Assembly (NCBI GenBank): GCA_029891385.1
Contig: CM057224.1
Coordinates: 37,019,005 to 37,083,004 of the forward strand
Length of the DNA stretch: 64,000 bases
Origin: Erythroxylum novogranatense
Lineage: Eukaryota > Streptophyta > Magnoliopsida > Malpighiales > Erythroxylaceae
Direction: 5' to 3'
The translations under genes were made by a program, and so were the position numbers. The notes below the pieces were generated by a model that was given only the letters and a program-made list of their open reading frames with translations, did no database searches and was not told the origin of the DNA. Shown piece after piece: positions 1-12,015 of this stretch; the stretch's first letter is position 1, and the number at the start of each line of letters is the position of its first letter.

Positions 1-2478
1 AGAGAAATGTTTGATTTTACTTCTATTTTTTTGTTATAGTTTTCAAATTTTTGTCTTCTCAGTTTATATTTTTCTTTTCAATAAAAGAAAATTTTATTTA
101 GTAGTTAATGTTAGTGTGTAACACATCACTACTGTAGAGCATATGCTCGAATACCCAGAATGAAAATATACCAATTTAGAGTGAAATTTATCGGCTGGTT
201 CAATGTGTACACATGTCTTAAATTAAAATTTCAAAATTTGTCATCAATATCATAACTGTGTGTAACTTTACTACCTTCAATACTTCACAAATTACATCTC
301 TAACACCTAAATTTTTTCAGATTTCATGTCCTTTAAGATTACTTTATTTCAAATTAATTTAACTTCTATATTGGTTATACTAAGGCTTACAAAATTTTGC
401 TCACTTATGTCATTAACAGTCTTTTTTTACAAACACACATACAACTATAATTTTTCATATTTGAAAACACCTTAATAACACTTATCTCTAGCGTAAATTC
501 CTAATCAATTATACTTCAAATCCTAACTTAAATCATCCATACAATAGCCCATAAACTACTATTTTTGTACATGCAAAAATAAAGCAGAAAAGTACCCATT
601 CATTCTCCATTTTTCAGCACATCTTCAACATCAACATCATATACAATCTATCTCAATTCAATCATCATAATCGTTCTATTATAACATGCCATAACAATTC
701 ATACTTTACTTACTTGTTTGGCTTAAGTTCCACCCCACTTCATCAAGGTAACCTAGCCCTCCATGATGCAAGATCATCACAAAGTTAAGGTAGAAATTGG
801 ATGGTTTTCAACTAGGATAAAAGACAACAATAATTTGGTTCTTTAGCTATCTTGTGAAGGGTAAAAGTATGAATCAGGTGTGGTAATTTAGCATAGCTCA
901 AGCAAAACACAGGAATGGGAGATAGAAGCAAGTTTCGATAGTGAGAGATGAAAAGAGGAGAAGAATGAACAAAGCTGAAACTACTCCTGCGAAAACGTAA
1001 CTCCTTATATTCTAGATGTCACCATGTCACATTGACATATGTCCCTAAGCTTGTATGCCACTTATCTCCTCCATAAGCTGCCAAATGTCACCTAGTTATT
1101 AGTTCATTTGTTAATTAATTACCTATGCTAAATGTCACTCATTTATCTATGCTATTTGTCACTTATTTCATAGGCTTAGTCATCTTAATTTTTCATGTGT
1201 CAATTTGTCTCACCACATGACATTTTTTCTAGCCTAAATATACATTTTTATTCATCAATTTTCTAATGGTAACAATTAATTCCAAATTTACTACTTGTAA
1301 TCATTCAAACCAAAATTCAAGACATAACAATATACAATTCACATCATGATCATTTTAAACCTTTCATATCTCGGAATATGTCAATTAAGTGTATATATTA
1401 TCTTTGTAATGTGTACAAAATCATAATTCATGTGTGTATGTGAATGAAATACATTTCATGAATCCTAAAATAATATAAATCATATGCAATAATCTAAGGC
1501 TCTATCCCTTAGTTATTACACATTGTATCACTTATGATAAGTACATATTTTTTATAAATTAATATTTATTTTCAGTATATTTTAATTATTAAATTAAAAT
1601 TTATATACTTTGAAGATATTTTAAATTAAATTTAATTTATTAATAATTATGTAATTTATTACAAAAATAAATAAAATTATTAAGTAAAATTAAATTATTT
1701 GCAATTCTTATTAATAGTCAAATTTAATTAATTAAATATATAGTAAATTAAAGTATTCATATTATATTAAAATTAATATATTAAATAATAAATATTTAGT
1801 TGATAATATGAAAAATAGAAATAGAGAACATAAACTAAAATAGAAAGTAAAACCACTTAAATAAACAATTTTTTAGTGAAATTGAAAATAAAAACAAAAA
1901 TGAAAATGAAAACATTATCGATGCGACTTGACCTTATTGGCAATTGCTTCAACTTAATTAATCTATGTTAAAATATTAACATCTTATAATTTGACTAAAA
2001 TTTAAATCTTATTTATATTATATGGATAACATTTTTTTTCAACTTAACCACTTTATATAATATAACAATTATCAATTATTTAATACATCATCATCATCCA
2101 GTCTGAAATCTCACAATAAAGCAGAATCTAGGGAGGTCCATAGTACACAGCCTTACCCCTACATAATAGAGAGATTGTTTCTGATAGATCCACATGTAAA
2201 CAAGATAATAGAAGAATGATGCAAGTATCGGAAACAATTCATAAAACATAAAATAAATAAAAATACAAGTAAAAGAGACATAAAAGCACTAAATAGAAAT
2301 AATAATAAAACTACCCAAATCTTAAGATATATCTAAAATAAATGCAAATAACACTAATAATACTAATTTCTAGACATGTTAATACATATTCAAAATAAAC
2401 ATTGCATCTTTTATCATTAAAAAATTTCTAGACATGTTAAAAAAAGGCAATTACCAACTATTTTCTTAGAGAATTTGT
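1..2478. repeat. Segmental duplication, copy 1, AT-rich repeat part
   Basis: This AT-rich block recurs at 7376-9513 and at 10377-11485 continued in 26584-27650, with the order of sub-segments kept. Shared landmarks include the stretch around 720-800 (CTTACTTGTTTGGC, then CCACCCCACTTCATCAAGG) and the one around 840-1000 (AGCTATCTTGTGAAGGGTAA). I see no long open reading frame. The texture of 200-1500 resembles the non-coding LTR of a Ty3/gypsy element, but no LTR ends were found, so that is a guess. The copy may extend left beyond the window. It is followed by the truncated ankyrin gene, as copy 3 is followed by the intact one. Confidence 0.8.
2087..2205 (-). repeat. SINE-like sequence (Au-type), degenerate
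   Basis: A CAT-trinucleotide run is followed by GGGAGGTCC, then ACACAGCCTTACCCCTACAT and GAGATTGTTTCTGATAGA. This matches my memory of the inverted Au-type plant SINE (a GATG-like 3' tail, and a body containing GGGTAAGGCTGCGTAC and GAAACAGCCTC). The left end follows TTAATACAT, which occurs again near 2381. The expected tRNA-like 5' head is not recognisable. A second copy is at 9260-9415; copy 3 of the duplication lacks it. Confidence 0.45.
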
Positions 2479-3514
2479 ATTTTAAACAATGTGTTGAGAT
2501 CCGTTTAAATCAAGCTCGTAGGAAAGCAGTACCAGATCTCATCTTGATGCAGCCAAAAATACTAGGTTTAGATATCGGCCAATTTCGATCTGCAATTCGG
2601 TATTTTGAAAAATTGAGGGACTTTTTTTGCACAATTTTCAAAAATTTTCAAAATTTCCCTCCCTCCCTCTGACCTATCCTTCCCCCCATTTTTTTCAAAG
2701 TTTTTAAAATAATAATAAATATTTTATTACTAATAATAATTTTAAATTAAATAAAACTTAAAAATAAATTATTTTAATTTTTATTACTAATAAAATATTT
2801 TTATTTAAATTTATTTTAATATTTTATATAATATTTATTAATAAATACTAATAAAAATATTTTATTTCTTAAAATAAATAATTTTAAAATTATTATTTAT
2901 AAACTAATATTTATTTTATATATTTTCAATTATTAAATCAAAATTTATATATTTTAAAATTATATTTTAAAATTAATTACATTTATTAATAATTACCAAA
3001 TTAATTTTATATGTTAAATTAAAATTGTGATTATGTCTAATTAAATGCAAAATGAAATGGAATGTGAAAAAACAATTCTAAAAAATAATTCAAAATTTTG
3101 ATCAAATAGAAAATAATTAATAATTCAAAATTTTGAATTATTTTCATTATTTTATAGTTAATTATTATATTTAGATAATTATTATACACATATATATATA
3201 TATTATAGATAATTTTATATATAGAAATAATTAAAATATAATAAACATATATAAAAATAAAATGAATAATTGTCATTGTTATGATTTTTAAAAACATGGT
3301 TGATATAAACAGTAAACTAAGCAAAATATACAGTACAACTGTATAGTATACCAATATGAACTTATTTGCAATTTTTAAAAATTTCAGAGACTATTTTATA
3401 ATTTTAAAAATTTTACAAGCAGTATTCGATATCTGAATCGATACCTGAAGATATTTTATTAGGCGTTCAATCTGATATCAAATTTGGTACGCTATTCATA
3501 ACATTGATTTTAAA
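2479..3514. mobile_element. Non-autonomous hAT-like element with 8-bp target duplication
   Basis: The element proper is 2487-3506 (1,020 bp). It begins CAATGTGTTGAG and ends ATAACATTG, so the ends form a short inverted repeat. It is flanked by ATTTTAAA at 2479-2486 and again at 3507-3514. An 8-bp target duplication with CA...TG ends is the mark of the hAT superfamily. The sister locus near 27645 is an empty site reading GTATTTTAAATTTACAAAATA, which confirms both boundaries. The interior is AT-rich and has no transposase domain, so it would depend on an autonomous hAT. Confidence 0.85.
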
Positions 3515-4129
3515 TTTACAAAATACCAATTTTAGAAAAAATCACACATTTCCTTTTGTGCAACAAATGAACAAATTCCAAACAAGACTTATATCGAAAC
3601 AACAAGCGTACGTGTACTGTACCTCTCCGATTCCTTTTTGTCTCTTCAAGTTTGATGTAACTATTGCGCGTGTGTAATATCTTCTCTTCGTATTCCTCTT
3701 TTCCCTGTGAAATTAGAGTTTCGTCTTCCCATAACAAATCGGATTACAAACCCTAGCCTATCGATGTTCCCTCCAGATTCCATCCTTTGAGAACCCCTTT
3801 CCAATTTTATTTAGGGTTTCGCGTAAAGAAAAGAAACTATGTTTATAATCTCTTCACCCTTCGTTGTTTCCATTATTATCTTTGAGAATCTTCGCGTTTT
3901 CGGACCCGGTTTGAATCCTTTCGCTCCCTATTGCATCGCTCATCACTCCTTGGCCTCTCGCTAAATCCCTTGTCCCTTTTTTGTTTTTTTGTTTTTCCCT
4001 TGAAGAACATGTAAATCTGCGGTTGCCTTCACTTGTTTGATCTTGATTTCTTCGAGCTTGTTTTGAAGCTGAATCATTTAGTAACTCTACGCGTTTTATT
4101 ACTTGATCGACTGGAGCGTACGGAAGATT

Positions 4130-5395
4130 ATGATTGAAGAAATATCGGGTTCGGTTGCGGTTGAGGCACCTCTGAGGCGTAGTTTCTCAAGAAGACGGTA
4201 TTTTGGCGCAAGGGTAGATAGGGATGATAGAGGCTGGACTTTGCTTCATATCGGCGCTAGAAAAGGTGATCTCAAAGAGGTAAGCTAATTTTTTGTTGTT
4301 GGCGGTGGTGATGAATTCAATTGTTTGATTGGCATGATTCTTTTAATTTTTTTTTGTCTTTTAGAGTTTTATTCTGATTTCCTTCGTCTTTGCTACTTTA
4401 CTTGATACACTATAAAGATTGTAATGGGTGGTTATTGGTGACTGCATAATCAAATACGAAACTTTTCCAGTGGATAAGTTTGGGGTCAGTGTGAAATTAA
4501 TACTATTTTTCTAGGAGCAGATCATGTTCGGGATTTGGATGGGGTTTTGGTTTATTGGTGTAAGATTGAGGGATTACCTAATATGAAAGTTGGAGGCTTC
4601 GGTAAATCATGGACATTTGTGCTGACTGCTGATTTAAATTGAGGGATTACCAACGTCAAAGTCTGAGGCTTCAATGAATGATGGATATATGTGCTAGAGA
4701 AGGGGTGGATCATTTGTATTGAAAGTTGAGGAAATAGCATTGGATTGAAATACAATCTATCTGGTGCTAACTTTCACTTTTATCGCCCAGTATGATCTAC
4801 CAATCTTGTTAATATAAAGGAGTTTATAGTGAAAGAGTTTTAGGGGATGTGGGTGGTGAACTTTGATAGTTTGAAATGGACTCCACTTTACACTATTTCC
4901 ATTGATTAGTTTTCTTTTTATTTGCGTTTCCTCCATGTTCAATGTTTGTGGCTGCATTTTGCTGTGACATTATCGTTTAAGATTACATATGTTAAGCTAC
5001 ATTGATTCTTCAAGATATCTGGAACTGATTTATGATGAACTAGTGTATCTTCGTACAAGTTTTTTTTTTTTTTGGGGGAAAAGTTAGTAATAAATGCAAG
5101 TCCAACCAAAGCCTTAGAAAAGCATTCCATAGTTGTTCTTGGACTTTTTTTGTTATGTTTCCTGAATTAATCATTCTTTACTTTTTTCTTTTAGTTATTT
5201 GTTTAAGCAATCATTTCTGTTCCCACTTGGGTATATTTGATTAATATCTCAAAGGAATTAAAGGAAGGCATACAGATCACTTGGTGCCAACCACAAGTGT
5301 TTTATAATGAGTAAAGTATGCTGATTTAAGGTGCTTTCTCTGACCAGGTGAAGCGGCTACTGAATGAAGGAATGGATGTTAATGTAGGAGCATGG
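4130..5395 (+). pseudogene. 5' part of a PIA-type ankyrin-repeat gene (truncated duplicate)
   Basis: This is a truncated duplicate of the intact gene at 28259-29960. Exon 1 (4130-4279, 50 codons) starts MIEEISGSVAVEAPLRRSFS and ends GDLKE before GTAAGC. The intron (4280-5347) ends in CCAG and is nearly identical to that of the intact copy. Exon 2 (from 5348, VKRLLNEGMDVNVGAW) stops matching after 5395, inside the codon run that continues GPKSKG in the intact copy. The rest of exon 2 and all of exon 3 are absent; the DNA after the break is an inverted GeBP pseudogene. The family protein (phytochrome-interacting ankyrin-repeat protein) needs the missing ankyrin repeats, so this copy is almost certainly non-functional. 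It may still be transcribed, because the promoter-proximal DNA is retained. One exon-1 difference I can see between copies (CCT versus CCG) is silent. Confidence 0.9.
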
Positions 5396-6528
5396 AGCTC
5401 TTGAGAAACAGCTCAACCTCTTCTACATGCAACTTTTTCCACTTCTCTTCCATCTCTGCGTTCTTCGGTTCATCTATCAAATCCAGTCCCTTCTTCGTCA
5501 CATAATCAGCCATTCCTCCAAAATCAATAATTTTATCAAACATTCCGTTAGATTTCGATTATGAAGCACTCCTTCCCACATCAACTTCTGCCTTCTCCGC
5601 CTTATCTCCCTCCTTTCCACTATTTAACCCCAACTCTGCCTTCAATTCAGCTAAACTCTTTCCACCCTTCTTCGCCTTTCCATTCGGATTAGCAGCACTA
5701 GACTCCACTCCAACCCCACCACTTTTCTCACTACCCCAATTTTTTTTTCCATAATTCAAATGCTTTCTGATCATGGGGTTTCACAAAGATCTTATCTTCA
5801 CCTTTCTTCCCTTTCACCACATGATTCCCAAACTTCTTCTTCAACCTCCAAACTTTATCCTTCAGCTGGGTCAAAGTCACATCAAAATGTAACGACTTCT
5901 TAATAAAATCATAAAACAAGTTCATATCTTTGGCGGGATCGATCCTTTCGTCTCATTAAACTCGATAATCCCTTTCAACACAAACAATTTCATCGTCCTC
6001 ACTCCACGGTAGTTGAAATAGGCGCTTCCTCGCATCCTCGGACTTCTTACCACCAACTTCCGAATCCTTCACCTTAGCCCTTTTCAAATCTTTCGTCGGA
6101 GTTCGATCAACTTCACTAACCTCTTCTCCCCAACCGCAGGTTTCAAAGTTTTAGATCTGGGTTTGGTGGCCTTGGGAGGCGTGCCCCCTCCATTGGCTTG
6201 GAAGCGACAGGCTTTGTTATCGCGTTTTTGACTTGTAACTCAGAATCCGACTCAGTCTCGAATTCTGAGTCAGGATCGGGTTGTTGGGTGGCGGAATCAG
6301 GCTTCTTGGAAGTCTGAGTATGGAATGGAGGAGAACAGAGGTTGGAGGGCATCCCTTGAGCTTCATCTTCTTGATCGGAAGAATGGTCTTCCTCTTCTTC
6401 TTCGTCTTCGTCTTCTTCACCGTCTTTTCCTTCATCATCTTCTCCACTAGCCGCGTCTCCTCATCTTCAGAGGAGGAGGAGGACGCAGACGGTGGCTCCT
6501 CCATGTGGGTGGGTCTCTTTGGTGTCAT
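5396..6528 (-). pseudogene. GeBP/STOREKEEPER-like (DUF573) transcription factor pseudogene
   Basis: Read on the minus strand, the pieces line up with a GLABROUS1-enhancer-binding/STOREKEEPER-type DNA-binding protein. The N-terminus is MTPKRPTHMEEPPSASSSSS followed by an acidic and lysine-rich stretch. Next come TSKKPDSATQQPDPDSE and a KRAKVKD region. The DUF573 trihelix-like core follows (LFYDFIKKSLHFDVTLTQL, then DKVWRLKKKFGN, then KPHDQKAFELWKK). The C-terminal motifs are KSLAELKAELGLNSG and EEKWKKLHVEEVELFLK. The pieces fall in several frames (shifts near 6350, 6150, 5940, 5770 and 5560), so no intact protein is possible. The final residues are missing where the sequence abuts ankyrin exon 2 at 5395. 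No intron is seen, but this family is usually intronless, so retroposition cannot be inferred. Normal members are nuclear regulators of leaf-cell and hormone responses. Confidence 0.85.
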
Positions 6529-7375
6529 TGGAGACTCGAAATTGAGAAAGTAGGGCTTCTGTCAAGGAGGAGAGGGCGAGGTGCGGATTCCTAAATTGGG
6601 GTTAAATTTTGTGGCATTTTGTTGTGGCAAGGGGAGTAACAATTTGGACGAATATGACAAGAGTTGCACGTTGCAGGATTATGAGGGATCACTTCTTTGC
6701 TTTTGTAAATTTTAGTCTTTGTTTTTGTAAATTACAAAATATTTTCAACTTCCCATGGACCCTAAATGTCATAGTAGATGACAAAAGGGGTAGATGACAT
6801 ATAGTTGCTATTATTAAAAGTTAAGGTATGATATTTGGCTAATTGACAAGATAAACGATCATCATTTTATTTTAAGAAATCCTAACAATCTGAAAATTGA
6901 ACAGAAGTATCACTAAATAGTGCCAAGTTCGAGATATAACAGTGGCACCACAACTAGATTGACTCGTGGGCAAAAGTAGTGATGTAAATTCAAACAAATA
7001 TCATTCCTCATATCCTGTTTCCAAGGAGCTACCCCGTCTTTGGATCCAGCACGTGATAACTATGACTTGAAAATGAAACAAGTCTAAGATCACATAATTG
7101 GTCAACAAAGGTTAGATTAAGTGACAATTTTAGAATAAAAGGGCTATTTACTAACGTAAGATTAGATGTGTAATGGGTGCACAGAAAATATAAATGTGTA
7201 ATGGGTGCGTGGAAAACTATGTGTTTATTTTTGAACAATAAAGGTATAGAACTCATATGATTGCAGTATGCAGAATTAAGATATCAGAAGAAGTAGTAAT
7301 TAGTTGATAAACAAGGCCAAGTTTGTAGAATTACTAGATTGAGAACGCATTAATGTCAATTTGATCAAGAATCAA
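6529..7375. other. Intergenic, no recognisable gene
   Basis: This is the stretch between the start of the GeBP pseudogene and copy 2 of the repeat. The part next to 6528 may be old GeBP 5' flank. The rest is AT-rich with only short chance open frames. I see no repeat from elsewhere in the window here. Confidence 0.6.
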
Positions 7376-9259
7376 CGTGTACACATGTCTGAAATTAAAA
7401 TTTCAAAATTTGTCATCAATATCACAAATGTGTGTAACTTTACTACCTTCAATACTTCACAAATGACATCTCTAACACCTAAAATTTTTCAGATTTTATG
7501 TCCTTTAAGATTACTTTATTTCAAATTAATTTAACTTCTATATTGGTTATACTAAGGCTTACAAAATTTTGCTCACTTATGTCATTAACAGTCTTTTTTT
7601 ACAAACACACTTACAGCTATAATTTTTCATATTTGAAAACACCTTAATAACACTTATCTCTAGCGTAAATTCCTAATCAATTATACTTCAAATCCTAACT
7701 TAAATCATCCATACAATAGCCCATAAACTACTATTTTTGTACATGCAAAAACAAAGCAGAAAAGTACCCATTCATTCTCCATTTTTCAGCACATCTTCAA
7801 CATCAACATCATATACAATCTATCCCAATTCAATCATCATAATCTTTCTATTATAACATGCCATAACAATTCATACTTTACTTACTTGTTTGGCTCAAGT
7901 TCCACCCCACTTCATCAAGGTAACCTAGCCCTCCATGATGCAAGATCATCACAAATTTAAGGTAGAAATTGGATGGTTTTCAGCTAGGATAAAAGACAAC
8001 AATAATCTGGTTCTTTAGCTATCTTGTGAAGGGTAAAAGTATGTATATGGTGTGGTAATTTAGCATAGCTCAAGCAAAACACAGGAATGGGAGATAGAAG
8101 CAAGTTTTGATGGTGAGAGATGAAAAGAGGAGAAGAACGAACAAAGCTGAAACTACTCCTGCGGAAGCGTAACTCCTTATATTCTAGATGTCACCATGTC
8201 ACTTTGACATATGTCCCTAAGCTTGTAAGCCACTTATCCCCTCCATAAGCTGCCAAATGTCACCTAGTTATTAGTTCATTTGTTAATTAATTACCTATGC
8301 TAAATGTCACTCATTTATCTATGCTATTTGTCACTTATTTCATAGACTTAGTCATCTTAATTTTTCATGTGTCAATTTGTCTCACCACTTGGCATTTTTT
8401 CTAGCCTAAATATACATTTTTATTTATCACTTTTTCTAATGGTAACAATTAATTCCAAATTTACTACTTGTAATCACTCAAACCAAAATTCAAGACATAA
8501 CAATATACAATTCACATCATGATCATTTTAAACCTTTCATATCTCGGAATATGTCAATTAAGTGTATATACTATCTTTGTAATGTGTACAAAATCATAAT
8601 TCATGTGTGTATGTGAATGAAATACATTTCATGAATGCTAAAATAATATAACTCATATACAATAATCTAAGGCTCTATCCTTAGTTATTACACATTGTAT
8701 CACTAATGATAAGTACATATTTTTGTTTATAAATTAATATTTATTTTAAGTATATTTTAATTATTAAATTAAAATTTATATACTTTGAAGATATTTTAAA
8801 TTTAATTTAATTTATTAATAATTATTTAATTTATTACAAAAATAAATAAAATTATTAAGTAAAATTAAATTATTTGCAATTCTTATTAATAGTCAAATTT
8901 AATTAATTAAATATATAGTAAATTAAAGTATTCATATTTTATTAAAATTAATATATTAAATAATATATATTTAATTGATAATATGAAAAATAGAAATAGA
9001 GAACATAAACTAAAATAGAAAGTAAAACCACTCAAATAAACAATTTTTTAGTGAAATTGAAAATAAAACAAAAATGAAAATGAAAACATTATCGATCGAC
9101 TTGACCTTATTGACAATTGCTTCAACTTAATTTATCTATGTTAAAAGACTATTAACATCTTATAATTTGACTAAAATTTAAATCTTATTTATATTATATG
9201 GATAACATTTTTTCAACTTAACCACTTTATATAATATAACAATTATCAATTATTTAATA

Positions 9260-9290
<31 letters not shown>

Positions 9291-9513
9291 TCTGAAATCC
9301 TACAATTAAGCAGGATCTAGGGAGGTCCGATAGTACACAGCCTTACCCCTACATACACAGCCTTACCCCTACATAGTAGAAAGGTTGTTTCTGATAGACC
9401 CACATGTAAATAAGACAATAAAAGAATGATGCAAGTATCGGAAACAATTCATAAAACATAAAATAAATGAAAATACAAGTAAAAGAGACATAAAAGCACT
9501 AAATAGAAATAAT
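7376..9513. repeat. Segmental duplication, copy 2 (repeat part only)
   Basis: Colinear with about 204-2304 of copy 1. It starts abruptly at GTGTACACATGTC and ends abruptly after AAATAGAAATAAT, with neither the far left part nor the ankyrin gene. It contains the SINE-like sequence at 9260-9415 with a longer CAT run and an extra local duplication of ACACAGCCTTACCCCTACAT. Differences from copy 1 are scattered substitutions and short indels, so the copies are clearly related but not fresh. Confidence 0.8.
9260..9415 (-). repeat. SINE-like sequence (Au-type), second copy
   Basis: Same sequence as at 2087-2205, carried within copy 2. The CAT trinucleotide run is expanded to about ten units. The 20-bp segment ACACAGCCTTACCCCTACAT is tandemly repeated (about 9334-9375). 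The SINE assignment is from memory of the family consensus and is moderate. Confidence 0.45.
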
Positions 9514-10376
9514 TATGAATGGTTGGTTAAGATGGAAAAATGATTACTATTATTATTGATAGTGATTGGTTTGTTAGAAATTTTAAGAAATAAAATTTGT
9601 TAATTTTTCCATCAAATTTTACTATATTTTAATTAATTATATTTAATTTATGCACCATTTATGATGACAAAATGTTTAAAATCAAATCTATTGTAGCATT
9701 TTCTTTCCAATAGTTCTCAAAGAAAAATGTTCTAACATTTGCTTGTATTGAAAATCATTAGTCAAATAATGTCTTAAAAATAAAGCTTAATCATAATATT
9801 GTTTTGTTAAAAAATAAAATTTGTTTACATTAAATTTTAATATTTTAATAAATTATATTTAGTTACTACAAGAGAGAAAAAGAGAAAATATAATCAATTA
9901 ATTATATTGTAATTAATTAATTAATTATATTTAATCAATTATATTTTAATTGACTATATCTAATTACTAAAAAGAGCAAAAAGAAGAAGATGTGTCACGG
10001 GCGTGATCTGTGACACTCTTCTCACAGGCATTACAATAATTTGTTACACTTGTGATACTAGCGCGTAACACTGGGATGACTTTCATTCCTTTCACAATTA
10101 GGAGGTATGGAGTAATGACCTAAACTTATATGTATAAACATTGTTCATTCAATGATAATATATTACCAAGTAGTTATTTTTCATTTCCTACCCATTGATA
10201 TCTTCCCAAAATTATTAACAAAGCACCCCTTAAAGTTAAATATAAGGTCATAAATGAAATTATATCAATTTGATAAATGATATTATTTTAATCAATAAGT
10301 TCATTGGTTTTAATTCATAAAAGAAAATAGTTCTTTTAAATAGTGGACTTCTAGTTTTGATCATTTTATCAACTTT
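9514..10376. other. Intergenic AT-rich DNA
   Basis: No coding potential and no recognisable element. It includes TTAATTAA-rich stretches near 9890-9960 and a short GC-richer patch near 9990-10080 (GTGTCACGGGCGTGATCTGTG) with local dyad character. It separates copy 2 from copy 3 of the duplicated repeat. Confidence 0.5.
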
Positions 10377-11485
10377 AGAGAAATGTTTGGTTTCATTTTG
10401 TTTTTCTTATGGTTTTCAAATTTTTGTCTTCTCAGTTTATATTTTTCTGTTCAATAAAATAAAATTTTATTTAGTAGTTAATATCAATGTTTAACACACT
10501 ACTATTATAGAGCATATGCCCAAACATCCAGAGTGAAAATATACCAATTTAGAGTGAAATTTATCGGCTGGTTTAACTTGTACATAAGGTTGAAATTAAA
10601 ATTCTAAAATTTGTCATCAATATCACTAATGTATGTACCTTTACTATCTTCAATACTTCATAAATTTTACAGGTTTAGGGACATCACTAACACCTGAAAT
10701 TTTTCAGATTTCATGTTCTTTAAGGTTACTTTATTTCAAGTTAATTTAACTTCTATATTGATTACACCAAGGCTTACAAAATTTTGCTCACTTATGTCAT
10801 TAACAGACTTTTTTTACAAACACACTTACAGCTATAATTTTCCATATTTGAAAACACCTTAATAACACTTATCTCTAGCATGAATTCCTCATCAATTATA
10901 CTTCAAATCCTAACTTAAATCATCTATACAATAGCTCATAAACTACTATTTTCGTACATGCAAAAACAGAACAGAAAAGTACCCATTTATTCTCCATTTT
11001 TCAACACATCTTCAACATCAACATCATATACAATCTATCCCAATTCAATCATCATAATCTTTCTTTTATAACATGCCATAACGATCAATAGTTTACTTAC
11101 TTATTTAGCTTAAGTTCCACCCCACTTCATCAAGTTAACCTAGCCCTCCATACATGCAAGATCATCACCAATTTAAGGTGGAAATTGGATGGTTTTCAAC
11201 TAGGATAAAAGACAACAATAATCTGGTTCTTTAGCTATCTTGTGAAGGGTAAAAGTATGTATCTGGTGTGGTAATTTAGCATAGCTCAAGCAAAACACAA
11301 GAATGGGAGATAGAAGCAAGTTTCGACGGTGAGAGATGAAAAGAGAAGAAGAATGAACAAAGATGAAACTGCTCCTACGGAAACGTAACTCCTTATATTC
11401 AAGATGTCACCATGTTACATTAACATATGTCCCTAAGCATGTAAGCCACTTATCCCCTCCATAAGCTACCAAATGTCACTTAGTT
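10377..11485. repeat. Segmental duplication, copy 3, left half
   Basis: Matches copy 1 from its first base (AGAGAAATGTTTG) to about base 1099. It stops at TAGTT (11481-11485), the 5-bp target duplication of the inserted LTR sequence. The match resumes at 26584. Removing the insertion rebuilds the continuous order seen in copies 1 and 2 (CACCTAGTTATTAGTTCATTTG in part). Confidence 0.85.
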
Positions 11486-12015
11486 TGTAACACCCCATTC
11501 CCGCAAGACACGTACCCGACATCCTGAGTGATATCCAAGATCATATCTCGCGAGGGTGACGTGCTAAAGCGCTCAATCAGTCAAAACTCAATTTTTTTTT
11601 CAATTCGAACTACAAACATAATATGTGGAAATCAATCATCAAATAGGGTTCTCTTTATTCCATAAACATTTTTCAAATCATCAGAATTTTGTTAATCACT
11701 AGGGCTCATTCCATAAACAAAACACATATAATCATAATGTCAATACAACATGATTACATTCACATACACATTGTATAATAGTTTCAGAATACATTCCTTA
11801 ATACAAAATTTGCAGAAAATACAATTCAGTATAAAAATAAAGAAATACAATGCAGACGTGAATTGACCCAACCTCTATCTATCACTTGCATGCAGTAGGT
11901 ATACTCCCGTTGCCTAACGGGGTATTCTTCTGATCTTGAAAAATATTTGCAAATTTTTGGTGAGTTTTATGAACTCAATGAGATAATCATCATTGATGGT
12001 TCACTCAATTCATGT

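Noticed and set aside
3037..3354. 105-codon hydrophobic minus-strand frame
   Set aside because: It lies in the AT-rich interior of the hAT-like element; the Ile/Tyr/Leu-rich translation is what AT-rich DNA gives by chance.
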